From Acidobacteriota bacterium (GTDB lineage: Bacteria; Acidobacteriota; UBA6911; JACQSX01), in the NCBI GenBank assembly GCA_016211105.1, contig JACQSX010000036.1:1-64000 (forward strand): 64,000 nucleotides of DNA, given 5' to 3'. Positions 52,422 to 61,061 of the stretch are shown in pieces. Under the pieces are notes generated by a model. It saw nothing but the letters and a program-made list of their open reading frames with translations, was not told where the DNA came from and did not search any database. The position numbers and the translations under genes are program-made. How positions within the stretch are numbered: the stretch's first letter is position 1; every line of letters starts with the position of its first letter.

Positions 52422-52883
52422 ATGGAGATTACTCTTACCATCAACGATCGAACGTTTAAGGCCGATGTTGAACCACGGCTGTTGCTGGTTCACTTCATTC
52501 GAGAGAACGCCTGCCTGACCGGAACCCATATTGGATGCGAAACCACCACCTGCGGGGCCTGCACCATCTTGCTGGATGGCAAGGCCGTAAAGTCTTGTAC
52601 CCTGCTGGCGGTGCAAGCGCGTGGAAAGCGGCTTACCACAGTTGAAGGTTTGATGAAAAATGGCAGGCTACACCCGATTCAAGAAGCTTTTTGGGAAGAA
52701 CATGGCTTGCAGTGTGGATACTGCACGCCGGGAATGATCATGGCGGCGTACCACCTATTGCAGGAAAATCCCAATCCCAGCGATGAACAGATTCGGCGTG
52801 GCCTAGAGGGAAATCTGTGTCGCTGTACCGGCTACCAGAACATTGTAAAAGCGATTCAATCGGCGGCGGCCAAACTAGCCTAG
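52422..52883 (+). CDS. molybdenum hydroxylase small subunit, 2Fe-2S (CoxS-like)
   Basis: This 153-residue protein starts at the ATG at 52422 behind GGGGAGATGGG. N-terminal plant-type ferredoxin [2Fe-2S]: [19 protein letters not shown]-terminal helical [2Fe-2S]: [21 protein letters not shown] and [15 protein letters not shown]. All eight cysteines are in place. It carries electrons from the molybdenum site to FAD in xanthine-dehydrogenase-family enzymes. The large and medium subunits follow in that order. Confidence 0.93.
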   Translation: MEITLTINDRTFKADVEPRLLLVHFIRENACLTGTHIGCETTTCGACTILLDGKAVKSCTLLAVQARGKRLTTVEGLMKNGRLHPIQEAFWEEHGLQCGYCTPGMIMAAYHLLQENPNPSDEQIRRGLEGNLCRCTGYQNIVKAIQSAAAKLA

Positions 52884-53035
52884 GGCGGGACGTTTCCTGT
52901 TCTGCTTAATGGTCGATGAACCCCCGGTGTGCAGGGTCGAAAGCAGGCGGTTCGATTGGGTGCCGTGCCGTGTGCGTAGGCGTGATTCTTCGGACGATTC
53001 CGAAAATTCTCTTCTAGGAGGGAGGTCTGATCTCC

Positions 53036-55357
53036 ATGGCACAAAAGTACCTTGGACAGGCGATCAAACGCACGGAAGATCCCAAATTGGTGAGTGGCCT
53101 GGGGCACTTTGTGGACGATATCAAGCTGCCCGATCTGCACAACGTTTGCTTTGTGCGCAGCATTCATGCTCACGCCCGCATTCGCGGCGTGGATACTTCG
53201 CTTGCGGCCGCTTTGCCGGGGGTGGTGAAGGTATTTACCGGCGAGGATTGTCGCGGAATCGGCTCGATCCCATGTGCAAGTTCCCTGCAAGGATTGAAAG
53301 TGCCGCACCACCCAGTGCTGGCAAGGAACAAAGTGCGCTATGTAGGAGAGCCGATTGTTGCGGTAGTGGCGGACTCTCTTTATCGGGCTCGAGACGCCGC
53401 CGAGGCGGTATCTGTTGATTATGAACCGCTACCTGCCGTAGTGGACCCTGAGCAGGCCGCGGCGCCGAACTCCACTTTTGTACACGAGGAATTTTCGGAC
53501 AACGTCGCTTACGTTTGGTCGTTGGTTGGCGGGGACGTCGATCAGGCCTTTAAAGATGCCGACAGAGTGATCAAACAGAGAATGATTCATCAACGCCTGG
53601 TTCCAGCGGCGATGGAGCCACGCGGAGTCATCGCTCGATTTCTGCCTGGCGAGAAAGAGCTGACGCTATGGTCATCCACTCAAATACCCCATCTGATGAG
53701 AACTCAAGTTGCCATTATGTTGGGGCTCTTTGAGAACCGCGTTCGGGTCATTGCACCTGAGGTGGGCGGCGGCTTTGGGAGCAAGCTCAACGTTTACGGG
53801 GAAGAGGCGCTGCTGGGTTTTATTTCAATGCAACTGCAAAAGCCGGTCAAATGGATCGAGACCCGACGGGAGAATTTTACCGCCACCATTCAGGGACGAG
53901 GGCAGGTCGGCGATGTGGAAATCGCTGTCAAAAGCGACGGCAGGGTCCTCGGCATCCGGTACACGGTTTTGGCGGACTTGGGAGCATACCTGCAATTGTT
54001 AACCCCGGCGATTCCGACTTTGACAGGTCTGATGCTGACCGGCGCCTATCGGATTCCCAACGTTCGGATGGATGTCACGGGTGTGTTCACCAACAAGGTG
54101 GCCACCGATGCCTATCGAGGTGCGGGACGGCCTGAGGCCACCTACATCATTGAGCGAGCGATGGATCTCGCTGCGCTGGAGTTCGATCTGGACCCAGTGG
54201 ATGTCCGCCGGGTGAATTTGGTCTCGAAGAGAGAGTTTCCGTATGCGACTGCGACTGGCCTCTCCTATGACAGCGGGAACTATGAAGCGCCTCTGAAGAA
54301 GGCCCTGAAGATCTCTCAATATCCGAGGTGGAGACGCCACCAGGTCAAGGAGCGCAAGAAGGGAAGATACGTTGGTGTGGGAGTCTCCACCTACGTGGAG
54401 ATTTGCGCCTTGGGCCCATCGCCTGCAATGCCAGCCGGGGGTTGGGAAAGTGCGACGGTGCGCATCGAGCCCACTGGCAAAATCACAATTTTAACCGGAG
54501 TGTCCCCGCACGGTCAGGGACAGGAGACCTCGTTTGCCCAGATCGCGGCCGACATGCTGGGCGTAGCTCTGGAAGACGTGCTGGTGCTGCATGGCGATAC
54601 GGGCGTCGTTCAATATGGTATTGGCACCTTTGGGAGCCGCGCCACCGCGGTTGGCGGCACCGCAGTGTACGGCGCGATCCAGAAAATTTTGAAGAAGGGG
54701 ATGCTTCTGGCCGCGCACCTCCTGGGAGTTTCAAGGCGAGAGGTGCAATTCAGAGATGGAAAATTCTTTCTCAAGAATGACCCTACCAAATCGATTTCTC
54801 TTCAAGATTTAGCTCTCGCCTCTTACACTGCCAGGAAGCTCCCGCCGGATTTTGAACCTGGGTTGGCAGCGATTTACTTTTACGAACCTACAAATTTCAC
54901 GTTTCCGTTCGGCACCCATGTCTGTGTGGTCGAAGTGGCGCGCGAAACGGGGACGATCAAGATTCTGCAATATGTCGCGGTGGATGACTGCGGGACGATT
55001 GTCAATCCGCTTCTGGTGGAAGGGCAAATCCACGGCGGCGTTGTGCAAGCGCTGGGCCAGGCGTTCATGGAAGAAGCGGTCTACGATGAAATTGGTCAAC
55101 TGATTACCGGCGAATTCACGGATTATGCGATCCCGCGAGCCGGCGACGTTCCTTGGATGCAGTTGGACCGTACAGAAACGCCCTCGCCTGTCAATCCGTT
55201 GGGGATCAAAGGCGTGGGGGAGGCGGGCACCATTGGCGCGACGCCTGCTCTGGTCAACGCCGTGGTGGATGCTTTGCGCCCGTTTGGTGTCAGGCATGTC
55301 GACATGCCGCTGCGTCCGGAAAAGATCTGGAAGTTGATGCAGAAGGAGACGTCATGA
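53036..55357 (+). CDS. molybdopterin-binding large subunit of a xanthine dehydrogenase family enzyme (form II CoxL-like)
   Basis: This 773-residue protein starts at an ATG behind AGGAGGGAGG. Molybdopterin motifs: PEVGGGFGSKLNVYGEEALL, VSPHGQGQETSFAQI, AVGGTAVYGA and GVKGVGEAGT-type C-terminus. The active-site loop reads AYRGAGRPEAT, the form II signature; form I CO dehydrogenases have AYxCSFR with the copper-binding Cys. So CO oxidation is unlikely, and a purine, aldehyde or aromatic substrate is more probable. It lies 152 bp after the small subunit and overlaps the FAD subunit by 4 bp. No CoxD/E/F maturation genes are in the window. Confidence 0.92.
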   Translation: MAQKYLGQAIKRTEDPKLVSGLGHFVDDIKLPDLHNVCFVRSIHAHARIRGVDTSLAAALPGVVKVFTGEDCRGIGSIPCASSLQGLKVPHHPVLARNKVRYVGEPIVAVVADSLYRARDAAEAVSVDYEPLPAVVDPEQAAAPNSTFVHEEFSDNVAYVWSLVGGDVDQAFKDADRVIKQRMIHQRLVPAAMEPRGVIARFLPGEKELTLWSSTQIPHLMRTQVAIMLGLFENRVRVIAPEVGGGFGSKLNVYGEEALLGFISMQLQKPVKWIETRRENFTATIQGRGQVGDVEIAVKSDGRVLGIRYTVLADLGAYLQLLTPAIPTLTGLMLTGAYRIPNVRMDVTGVFTNKVATDAYRGAGRPEATYIIERAMDLAALEFDLDPVDVRRVNLVSKREFPYATATGLSYDSGNYEAPLKKALKISQYPRWRRHQVKERKKGRYVGVGVSTYVEICALGPSPAMPAGGWESATVRIEPTGKITILTGVSPHGQGQETSFAQIAADMLGVALEDVLVLHGDTGVVQYGIGTFGSRATAVGGTAVYGAIQKILKKGMLLAAHLLGVSRREVQFRDGKFFLKNDPTKSISLQDLALASYTARKLPPDFEPGLAAIYFYEPTNFTFPFGTHVCVVEVARETGTIKILQYVAVDDCGTIVNPLLVEGQIHGGVVQALGQAFMEEAVYDEIGQLITGEFTDYAIPRAGDVPWMQLDRTETPSPVNPLGIKGVGEAGTIGATPALVNAVVDALRPFGVRHVDMPLRPEKIWKLMQKETS

Positions 55358-56220
55358 TTCCCGAGGCGTTTGAATATTTCGCGCCTTCGAGCATCCAGGA
55401 AGCGATCTCGCTGGCGCGCCGTTATGGCGGCGATGCGAAATTCTTATCCGGAGGTCACAGCCTGCTTCCGATGATGAAGCTGCGCCTGGCCGCTCCCAAG
55501 TACATAATCGATCTGGCTGGGATAGGGGAACTGACGCAAATTTCCGAAGAGGGCGATTCCTTGAAGATCGGAGCCCTGGTGACCCACAAGGCGATTGAAA
55601 CCAGCGATGAAATTCAAAGCCGTTGTCGTCTATTGGCCGAAGCTGCATTTGAAATCGGCGACCCTCAGGTACGCAGTTGTGGGACCATTGGTGGTAGTGT
55701 TGCCCACGCGGATCCGGCCGCAGATTATCCGGCGGCTCTGTTGGCGCTCGATGCAGAGGTACGCATCGAGGGTCCGTCCGGAGGAAGGAGCGTGCGCGCT
55801 TCCGATTTCTTTGTCGATCTCTTCACGACCGCTTTGCAGCAGGGCGAATTACTCGTTGCGATCCACGTTCCAGTCCTTGCTCACAATGTGGGTACCGCCT
55901 ATAAAAAGTTGCGCCAGCAGGCATCTGGATTTGCCCTTGTGAGCGCGGCGGCCGTAGTCGCCAAAGATGAAGGTGGAAAATGCACCCACATTGCAGTGGG
56001 GATCAGCGGGGTCGGGCCGAAGGCGTTTCGTGCTTCGAAGGTCGAAGAATCTCTGCTAGGAAAAACCTTGACAGAGAAGAATATCACCAACGCCAGCCAT
56101 CATGTCACCGCCAGTGTCGATGTCCAAAATGACATTCATGCTTCGGCGGAATACCGCTCCGCCATGGCCGATTTGTTTGCCAAAAACGCCATTTGGGTCG
56201 CTGCCAATCGTGCCGAGTGA
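55354..56220 (+). CDS. FAD-binding medium subunit of the molybdenum hydroxylase
   Basis: This 288-residue protein begins MIPEAFEYFAPSSIQEAISL and overlaps the large-subunit stop by ATGA. FAD motifs: FLSGGHSLLPMMKLRLA and GTIGGSVAHADPAADYPAAL, the loops contacting FAD pyrophosphate. The C-terminal CO-dehydrogenase-flavoprotein domain has AYKKLRQQASGFALVSAA. With the small and large subunits it completes the enzyme (order small-large-medium). The next gene is a membrane protein of unrelated function. Confidence 0.93.
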   Translation: MIPEAFEYFAPSSIQEAISLARRYGGDAKFLSGGHSLLPMMKLRLAAPKYIIDLAGIGELTQISEEGDSLKIGALVTHKAIETSDEIQSRCRLLAEAAFEIGDPQVRSCGTIGGSVAHADPAADYPAALLALDAEVRIEGPSGGRSVRASDFFVDLFTTALQQGELLVAIHVPVLAHNVGTAYKKLRQQASGFALVSAAAVVAKDEGGKCTHIAVGISGVGPKAFRASKVEESLLGKTLTEKNITNASHHVTASVDVQNDIHASAEYRSAMADLFAKNAIWVAANRAE

Positions 56221-56324
56221 TCCATCACGTGTGCGCAACGAGAGTGAGCCGTCGGCCCTGGAGACGTTTCCAAGGTCGTCTGGATGATGACACATAGAAG
56301 TCTGCAGCAGCACGCCGGATCCTC

Positions 56325-58352
56325 ATGACAATCGCAGCTCGAGATGTGAAATTTCCCGTTCGGCAAATAAAAAAGAACAAGTTCCTACCAGCCGCGTTGG
56401 CGCGGCCTCTCGGGGTAATTGTGACGGTCGTCGTTCTCCAGGTCGGTTTTTATTCAATCTCCTGGAACCAGTTTTTCTGTGGTGACAGTCTCTACTATCT
56501 GAGTCGGCAGACCTACAATTGGTCGCAGGTTCGCGCGAATTTTCTGCGGGAAGACGATGTGGGGCAGTATCGGCCGCTTACCTATCCCGTCTTTACACAC
56601 GTATTTTATCCCCTTGGCGATCTCAACCCGCGGGTGTATCACTGGGCGGGGTTGGTAATTCATATCCTGATTTCCCTCGCGGTCTTTGGGTTCTTAAGAA
56701 GGCTGTTCGTTGATTCCCAGGTGGCGCTGGCAGGATATCTATTTTTTGCCCTTCATTGTGTCGCGTACTTCATCAGTTACGACATGACTTTTCTTGCCGA
56801 CTGGCTCTTTGCCGTCTTCCTATTGTTAATGATCGCCTGCTTTCTGAAATTCCTGCAAGATCGGCATCCTGCCTTTTGGGTGATGACACTTGTATGGTTT
56901 GTTCTGGCTTTGTTGAGCAAGGAAACTGCCGTGATGGCGCCATTTGTCTTGCTCAGTTTGTGTATGCTCCAGTCTCGGACCGCGGCAGAATGCAGCGCAG
57001 GGCTTGCTGGACGATCCGCCCCACATTTGTGGAGAGCGGTTCGCGATGTCGCCCCGTTTGTCTCCATTTCCGTTGTTTATGTACTGTTTGTGACCAAGAT
57101 GAAGGGGCGTCTGTATCCGGAGCTGCCGACTCACCCTTTTCATTTCAGCTTGGCTCCCTCCAACCTGGTTAAGGACCATAAGTTCCTGTTTTGGGCCTTC
57201 AACGTCGATCCTAGACTTCCTAAGGAGTGGGTAGAAGGACTCTCTCTACTGGTGTACCTCCCCCAAATTGCCCTGGCGGCATGGGCGCTGCTGCGGCTTG
57301 CGAGAGACAGGCAAAGACGGTGGATTGCCGGATGGCTGCTCTTCTGTGCGGGGGCCCTGCTTTTCCCCGTACTATTTTTAGTGGAGCCGCCCTATCCTCA
57401 TCATCTTTACATGCCTCTGGTGGCTTTGAGCGGCATGATAGGGTTGCTCTTCCTACGACTCCCGGGGGAACGGCCGCTGGCACGTCGCCTGCTGGTGGCA
57501 TTGCTTTGCGTAAATTTGGCGGCAAGTTACGTAACAATATGGCGCTTTAACGAGAGATCTTGGGTGGCGCACGGATCTAAGATTGCGAGAAACGTTCTGA
57601 CTTCGTTGAAGCGGCACCATCCGACGCTCCCGCCCCACTCGGTCGTTCATCTCACCAAAACCAAGGAACCTAACAGTATCTGGTATTTTGACCGTCATAG
57701 CCTGCTGCAGCTCTTTTATCGGGATGCGAGCTTATCTATGCGGTTTGAAGACATAGGAGAGAAGTTGCCGCCTAAGAATGGCCCCCCAATTCCGAACTAT
57801 TTCATTTATGGGTTGTGGGAAGAGAATTTGGAACTGCTGCCCGATTATTGGAAGGGCCAAAGTGTGGAGCTGTTGGATTGGGCTCTTCAGGGCGAAGTAG
57901 GTGAAGACCGCACCCAATACTACCCGCAATTTGACGAATTCATGACTCCGAATGGTCGGAGAGTCTTCCAACATGCGCTGGTGCGGCAGGGAGAAAAGAG
58001 GAATACGGTGGTAACCATCGCCGGCACCCGCCTCCGCATTCCCCTACCGTTTGTAGAACCGGGCTCCTGGCTCCATGTGGGCCTTGCATCGGTGAACGAC
58101 ATAGGGGATGGGTTCAACGCCATGCTCTTGATTGAAAGCCAGGGGCAGAGGAAGGTCCTGATCGATCGCTATATGGAATCCGCCCGGATGGCGGCCGACG
58201 CGGGGTGGATCGACTATCATCTTGACCTCGGCCGTTTCGCCGGATCGAGTAACTTCCTAATCTTAGTGTGTGATGCCGGACCCTGGGGAAGGACCGAAGC
58301 CGACTGGCTTGCCTGGAGCATGTTGAAGATTGACAAGCAGAAGATTCGTTGA
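56325..58352 (+). CDS. polytopic glycosyltransferase-like membrane protein (GT-C fold)
   Basis: This 675-residue protein has around ten transmembrane segments in the first 420 residues (LGVIVTVVVLQVGFYSI, HWAGLVIHILISLAVFGFL, VALAGYLFFALHCVAYFI, WLFAVFLLLMIACFLKFL, FWVMTLVWFVLALLSKETAVM, and others). YRPLTYPVF and SKETAVMAP are the loop motifs seen in GT-C O-mannosyltransferase-like proteins such as TMTC. An acidic first-loop CGDSLYYLSR may be the catalytic site. The last 250 residues are soluble and beta-rich. It probably transfers a sugar from a lipid-linked donor; donor and acceptor unknown. Loosely follows the hydroxylase operon (104-bp gap). Confidence 0.7.
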   Translation: MTIAARDVKFPVRQIKKNKFLPAALARPLGVIVTVVVLQVGFYSISWNQFFCGDSLYYLSRQTYNWSQVRANFLREDDVGQYRPLTYPVFTHVFYPLGDLNPRVYHWAGLVIHILISLAVFGFLRRLFVDSQVALAGYLFFALHCVAYFISYDMTFLADWLFAVFLLLMIACFLKFLQDRHPAFWVMTLVWFVLALLSKETAVMAPFVLLSLCMLQSRTAAECSAGLAGRSAPHLWRAVRDVAPFVSISVVYVLFVTKMKGRLYPELPTHPFHFSLAPSNLVKDHKFLFWAFNVDPRLPKEWVEGLSLLVYLPQIALAAWALLRLARDRQRRWIAGWLLFCAGALLFPVLFLVEPPYPHHLYMPLVALSGMIGLLFLRLPGERPLARRLLVALLCVNLAASYVTIWRFNERSWVAHGSKIARNVLTSLKRHHPTLPPHSVVHLTKTKEPNSIWYFDRHSLLQLFYRDASLSMRFEDIGEKLPPKNGPPIPNYFIYGLWEENLELLPDYWKGQSVELLDWALQGEVGEDRTQYYPQFDEFMTPNGRRVFQHALVRQGEKRNTVVTIAGTRLRIPLPFVEPGSWLHVGLASVNDIGDGFNAMLLIESQGQRKVLIDRYMESARMAADAGWIDYHLDLGRFAGSSNFLILVCDAGPWGRTEADWLAWSMLKIDKQKIR

Positions 58353-58503
58353 CGGGGATCGAAATCAAAGCGCCGGCTAACAGAAGGCGTGAGAACCAAT
58401 CCCAGGACGGGCTGCTTGGGCAGCCATGGGGCCGCGCTTCGAGCTCAGAAAACAAATCATGTAAAACCGCTGCCGCGTCGGATGAGCCGCTGAAGTCACG
58501 CAG

Positions 58504-58576
58504 AGCCACTGATAGGACTCGAACCTACAACCTCGGCTTTACGAAAGCCTTGCTCTACCCATTGAGCTACAGTGGC
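58504..58576 (-). tRNA. tRNA-Thr (anticodon CGT)
   Basis: A 73-base cloverleaf on the minus strand: acceptor GCCACTG pairs with CAGTGGC, D arm GCTC/GAGC, anticodon loop TTCGTAA with anticodon CGT (Thr ACG codons), T arm GTAGG-TTCGAGT-CCTAT, discriminator T. Base pair 27-43 is an A-G mismatch and the other four anticodon-stem pairs are good. The CCA end is not encoded (TCTG follows), so it must be added after processing. Confidence 0.93.
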
Positions 58577-58753
58577 CCATTGCAGACGCATAGTGTAGCA
58601 ATTTCAAGAGCGAATTTCACGACTGCTGCTGCGCTCCTGCGTCCCGATAGCCTACTAGGAAGCGAGGAATCGACAAGGTGAAAACGAAGTGCAACGGTTT
58701 CCGGTGAGCATTATTCGAGTTGCTAGGCTCGTTTTGCCCGGCGGGTAGCTGAA

Positions 58754-58779
58754 AATGGACAAATGGGACTTGGTCCATT
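58754..58779. terminator. weak hairpin followed by a T-run
   Basis: AATGGAC (58754-58760) pairs with GTCCATT (58773-58779), and AAACTTTTT follows on the plus strand. The stem is short (7 bp, AT-rich) but the T-run is good. It could terminate a plus-strand transcript from upstream or be incidental. Confidence 0.35.
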
Positions 58780-58825
58780 AAACTTTTTCGCCGCAACATC
58801 GCCGAAGGGTGGCGGGAAGGAGTTA

Positions 58826-59035
58826 TGGGATGAGCGAAAAGAGGAGGTCCCAAAGGCCTTTGTTGCTTTGCAACCGGGTTATGAGAAATCAGCGCAGTTG
58901 GTGGAGGAGTTGGAAGAACATGTTGCAGAACAGATCGGGAAAATAGCACGACCGGAAGAAGTTGAAATTGTGGAGTGTCTGCCAAAAACTAGAAGCGGAA
59001 AAATCAAGCGGCGGTCATTGAAAGTCAGGGAGTAA
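58826..59035 (+). pseudogene. C-terminal remnant of an acyl-CoA/acetyl-CoA synthetase
   Basis: The last 65 residues read KEEVPKAFVALQPGYEKS, then VEELEEHVAEQIGKIARPEE, VEIVECLPKTRSGKIKRRSL. This is the C-terminal domain of AMP-forming acyl-CoA synthetases (AMP-binding C, with the catalytic lysine in the RSGKIKRR loop). The rest of the 500-600-residue enzyme is not upstream. The sequence in front has no homology and no stop-free frame that fits. It is probably the stump of a deleted gene. Confidence 0.8.
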
Positions 59036-59228
59036 GGCGAATCTTATGGCGATACATCCACTCTGGAGCCCGGGAGCATCCCGGAGGAAGAGTGGGAACG
59101 AGATCAAGGGTTATGAGAGGTTATGAGGGATCAGAGCGGGCCCTTTTATGACTTCTAATAACCCTCAATCACCTTTTTGATCGCCCGTCGTCTGTTATGA
59201 AAGGCCGCCGCGCAGGAGAAACAGCCGT

Positions 59229-60011
59229 ATGAACGATTTGCTGAGAGATAAGTTCGGCGCGATCTTCGGTGTAGCGAATCGGCGCAGCATCGCCTGGGGA
59301 ATCGCCAGTGTGGCAGCAAGCGCGGGAGCACGCCTCGCGCTCAATTACCAAAGCGAGCGGTTGGAAGAAAGCGTTCGCATATTGGCAGGCGAGTTGAAAA
59401 ATCCGTTAATTTTTCCATGTGATGTGGCGCGCGACGAAGAAATCGATCATGCGTTTGAGGTCATAAGACAGGAGTCTGGGAAACTTGATTTTTTGGTGCA
59501 TGCGGTGGCTTTCGCGCCGATAGCGGAGTTGGAGGGCGATTTTCTCAACACGTCTCGGGATGGGTTTCACATTGCCCACGACATCAGCGCGTACTCTCTT
59601 ACTGCCCTTGCGCGGCGTGCGGCTCCGTTGATGACGGACGGCGGCAGTATCGTGACGCTGACTTATTTGGGAGGTAGCAGAGTCGTGCCTCATTACAACG
59701 TGATGGGCGTCGCCAAGGCGGCTCTGGAATGCAGTGTCCGCTACCTGGCTAACGATCTGGGTCCTAGAGGAATTCGTGTCAACGCCATTTCCGCCGGACC
59801 GATCTCGACCTTGGCGGCCCGAGGAATTGCGGGATTTACCAAAATCCTGAAACATCACCGGGACCATGCCCCTTTGCGCAAGAACACTGAGGTGACTGAG
59901 GTCGCCGACGCGGCCCTGTTTCTGTGCAGTCACCTCTCGCGTGGAGTCACTGGGGAAGTCATCTACGTCGACGGCGGCTATCACGCCCTCGGTGTCACCA
60001 TCCCTGGGTAG
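59229..60011 (+). CDS. fabI: enoyl-[acyl-carrier-protein] reductase (NADH)
   Basis: This 260-residue protein is the type II fatty acid synthesis enoyl reductase. NAD loop AIFGVANRRSIAWGIA, DVARDEEIDHAFEV, the flipping loop with HAVAFAP, SLTALARRAAP, LTYLGGSRVVPHYNVMGVAKAALE (catalytic Tyr-x6-Lys) and the substrate loop ISAGPISTLAARGI. All residues of the FabI class are intact, including the triclosan-contact region. It is monocistronic on the plus strand, and its 3' end is overlapped by 17 bp by a small minus-strand gene. Confidence 0.96.
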   Translation: MNDLLRDKFGAIFGVANRRSIAWGIASVAASAGARLALNYQSERLEESVRILAGELKNPLIFPCDVARDEEIDHAFEVIRQESGKLDFLVHAVAFAPIAELEGDFLNTSRDGFHIAHDISAYSLTALARRAAPLMTDGGSIVTLTYLGGSRVVPHYNVMGVAKAALECSVRYLANDLGPRGIRVNAISAGPISTLAARGIAGFTKILKHHRDHAPLRKNTEVTEVADAALFLCSHLSRGVTGEVIYVDGGYHALGVTIPG

Positions 60012-60180
60012 GGCGTCCCGCTGTCCAGATTTTTAGAACCTCAACGGGCGCTTGCCGGAACCAGGCCTTCAACATCCGGTATCCCCTCTCTTTTAGGGTT
60101 GTTGGATTTCCATTGGTAGTTAACAAAAGCATTTGCAGTTTCTCTCCTATTCTTGCCAGCACCAAGTAGCGACGTGACAT
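59995..60180 (-). CDS. 61-residue hypothetical protein
   Basis: The ATG at 60180 follows AGAAAGGAG at ideal spacing. The product is basic at the N-terminus (SRRYLVLARIGEKLQ), then LLLTTNGNPTTLKERGYRML, a probable amphipathic helix, and a C-terminus APVEVLKIWTAGRPTQGW. I do not recognise the family. Its leader (60181-60400) is highly structured. The gene converges with fabI, overlapping it by 17 bp. The strong ribosome-binding site argues for a real gene. Confidence 0.5.
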   Translation of the reverse strand: MSRRYLVLARIGEKLQMLLLTTNGNPTTLKERGYRMLKAWFRQAPVEVLKIWTAGRPTQGW

Positions 60181-60574
60181 ATAGGGCTCCTTTCTGCGAT
60201 ACACAACCGGCAGGGAGTTCACCTTTGCGACAAATCAGTGCAAAAAATTTGCGTCCAGTTGGAACGGTTTCTGGGTTGGTTACGTTTAATGTATTGAATA
60301 ACCCATTCACCTCCTAAAAGGCGCCGGGCCGAAGCCTTCGTCGCCAGAAGGCGAAGATTCGGTCCGGCGCCTTCTGTTTTCGTCCGTTCCCTTCTTGAAA
60401 GGGTCGAAGGCGGGTCACCCGCGCATTAGTTTTCAGATTTTTGACGGTCCGACGATTCCGAAACCGCGCCAAATTCCGGCGCCGGTCAATTAATGCGGTC
60501 TCACGGCTTGCATTTGCGTTGGCGTGGTTGAACCTGGAGCAGAGTCGGACGAGTGGGATCCTTCCCATCCAGGG
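60181..60574 (-). promoter_or_regulatory. 394-bp leader/intergenic region of the 61-residue gene, with a large hairpin and a mini-ORF
   Basis: On the minus strand a hairpin (60316-60371; outer arms AAGGCGCCGGACCGAA and TTCGGCCCGGCGCCTT with one G-U pair, plus an inner GCCTTC/GAAGGC stem) is followed at once by TTTTAGGAGGTGA and ATG at 60306, opening a 6-codon ORF (MGYSIH, then TAA). The hairpin could be an attenuator, a bidirectional terminator for fabI, or a translational control element. No other gene is seen in the gap up to the iscU-like stop. Confidence 0.5.
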
Positions 60575-60952
60575 TCATGAATCTGCGGAGTCGGCTAGCG
60601 CTGCCTGAAGAGTTTCAGCCACCAGCAGCGCGGCGTGAAGCTTGTGCTGCGGGAGTTCTCCCAGCACGGCGCTCAAAATGGCGGGGCTTAATTTTCGAAC
60701 CTCGCCTATTTTTTTGCCCGTCGCCCATTCGGTAGCGTAGGAGGCCAAGGCAATCGTGGGGATGCAGCCTTCAGCTTTAAATCGGATTTCCTTCACTGTA
60801 TCGCCATGTAATTTTACAAACATTTGCAGGACATCACCGCAGACTTGGTTTTCGCGCTGGGCTTCTCCATCAGCTTCCGGTAATACTCCCACGTTGCGGG
60901 GATTTTGGTAGTGGTCCAGGAGCTTGTCTGAGTAATAGGGCTCGGAATCCAT
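60575..60952 (-). CDS. IscU/NifU-like Fe-S scaffold protein lacking the third cysteine
   Basis: The product is 125 residues from the ATG at 60952. NPRNVGVLPEADGEAQ and QVCGDVLQMFVKL give the first cysteine (Cys38), and KAEGCIPTIALAS the second (Cys63). At the third ligand position E. coli IscU has HCS, but here HKLHAALLVAETL has Ala107. The fold is otherwise clear. It follows iscS and, thanks to a 60-bp tandem duplication, a second in-frame ATG at 61012 would add 20 residues. Cluster assembly on this scaffold is questionable; it may act as a carrier or regulatory partner of the desulfurase. Confidence 0.85.
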   Translation of the reverse strand: MDSEPYYSDKLLDHYQNPRNVGVLPEADGEAQRENQVCGDVLQMFVKLHGDTVKEIRFKAEGCIPTIALASYATEWATGKKIGEVRKLSPAILSAVLGELPQHKLHAALLVAETLQAALADSADS

Positions 60953-61061
60953 CAGTCGGCGGAATACGAAGGGCTCAGGGAGCGCATTCTTTCCACAATC
61001 TTCGGAATCCATCAGTCGGCGGAATACGAAGGGCTCAGGGAGCGCATTCTTTCCACAATCT
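60942..61061. repeat. perfect tandem duplication of 60 bp at the iscS/iscU junction
   Basis: The 60-bp unit starting TCGGAATCCATCAGTCGGCG (60942-61001) is repeated exactly at 61002-61061. It spans the iscS 3' end and the start codon of the scaffold gene on the minus strand. As 60 bp is 20 codons, both reading frames are kept. The two copies are identical, which means a very recent event or an assembly artefact. Confidence 0.95.

Noticed and set aside
53036-55357. Annotation of the large subunit as CO dehydrogenase CoxL
   Set aside because: The active-site loop is AYRGAGR. The AYxCSFR motif with the copper-binding cysteine is missing.
60041-60310. An 89-codon minus-strand frame starting with GTG at 60310
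   Set aside because: The Shine-Dalgarno AGGAG directly abuts the GTG, leaving no spacing. The mini-ORF ATG at 60306 fits better, and the frame overlaps the 61-codon gene.
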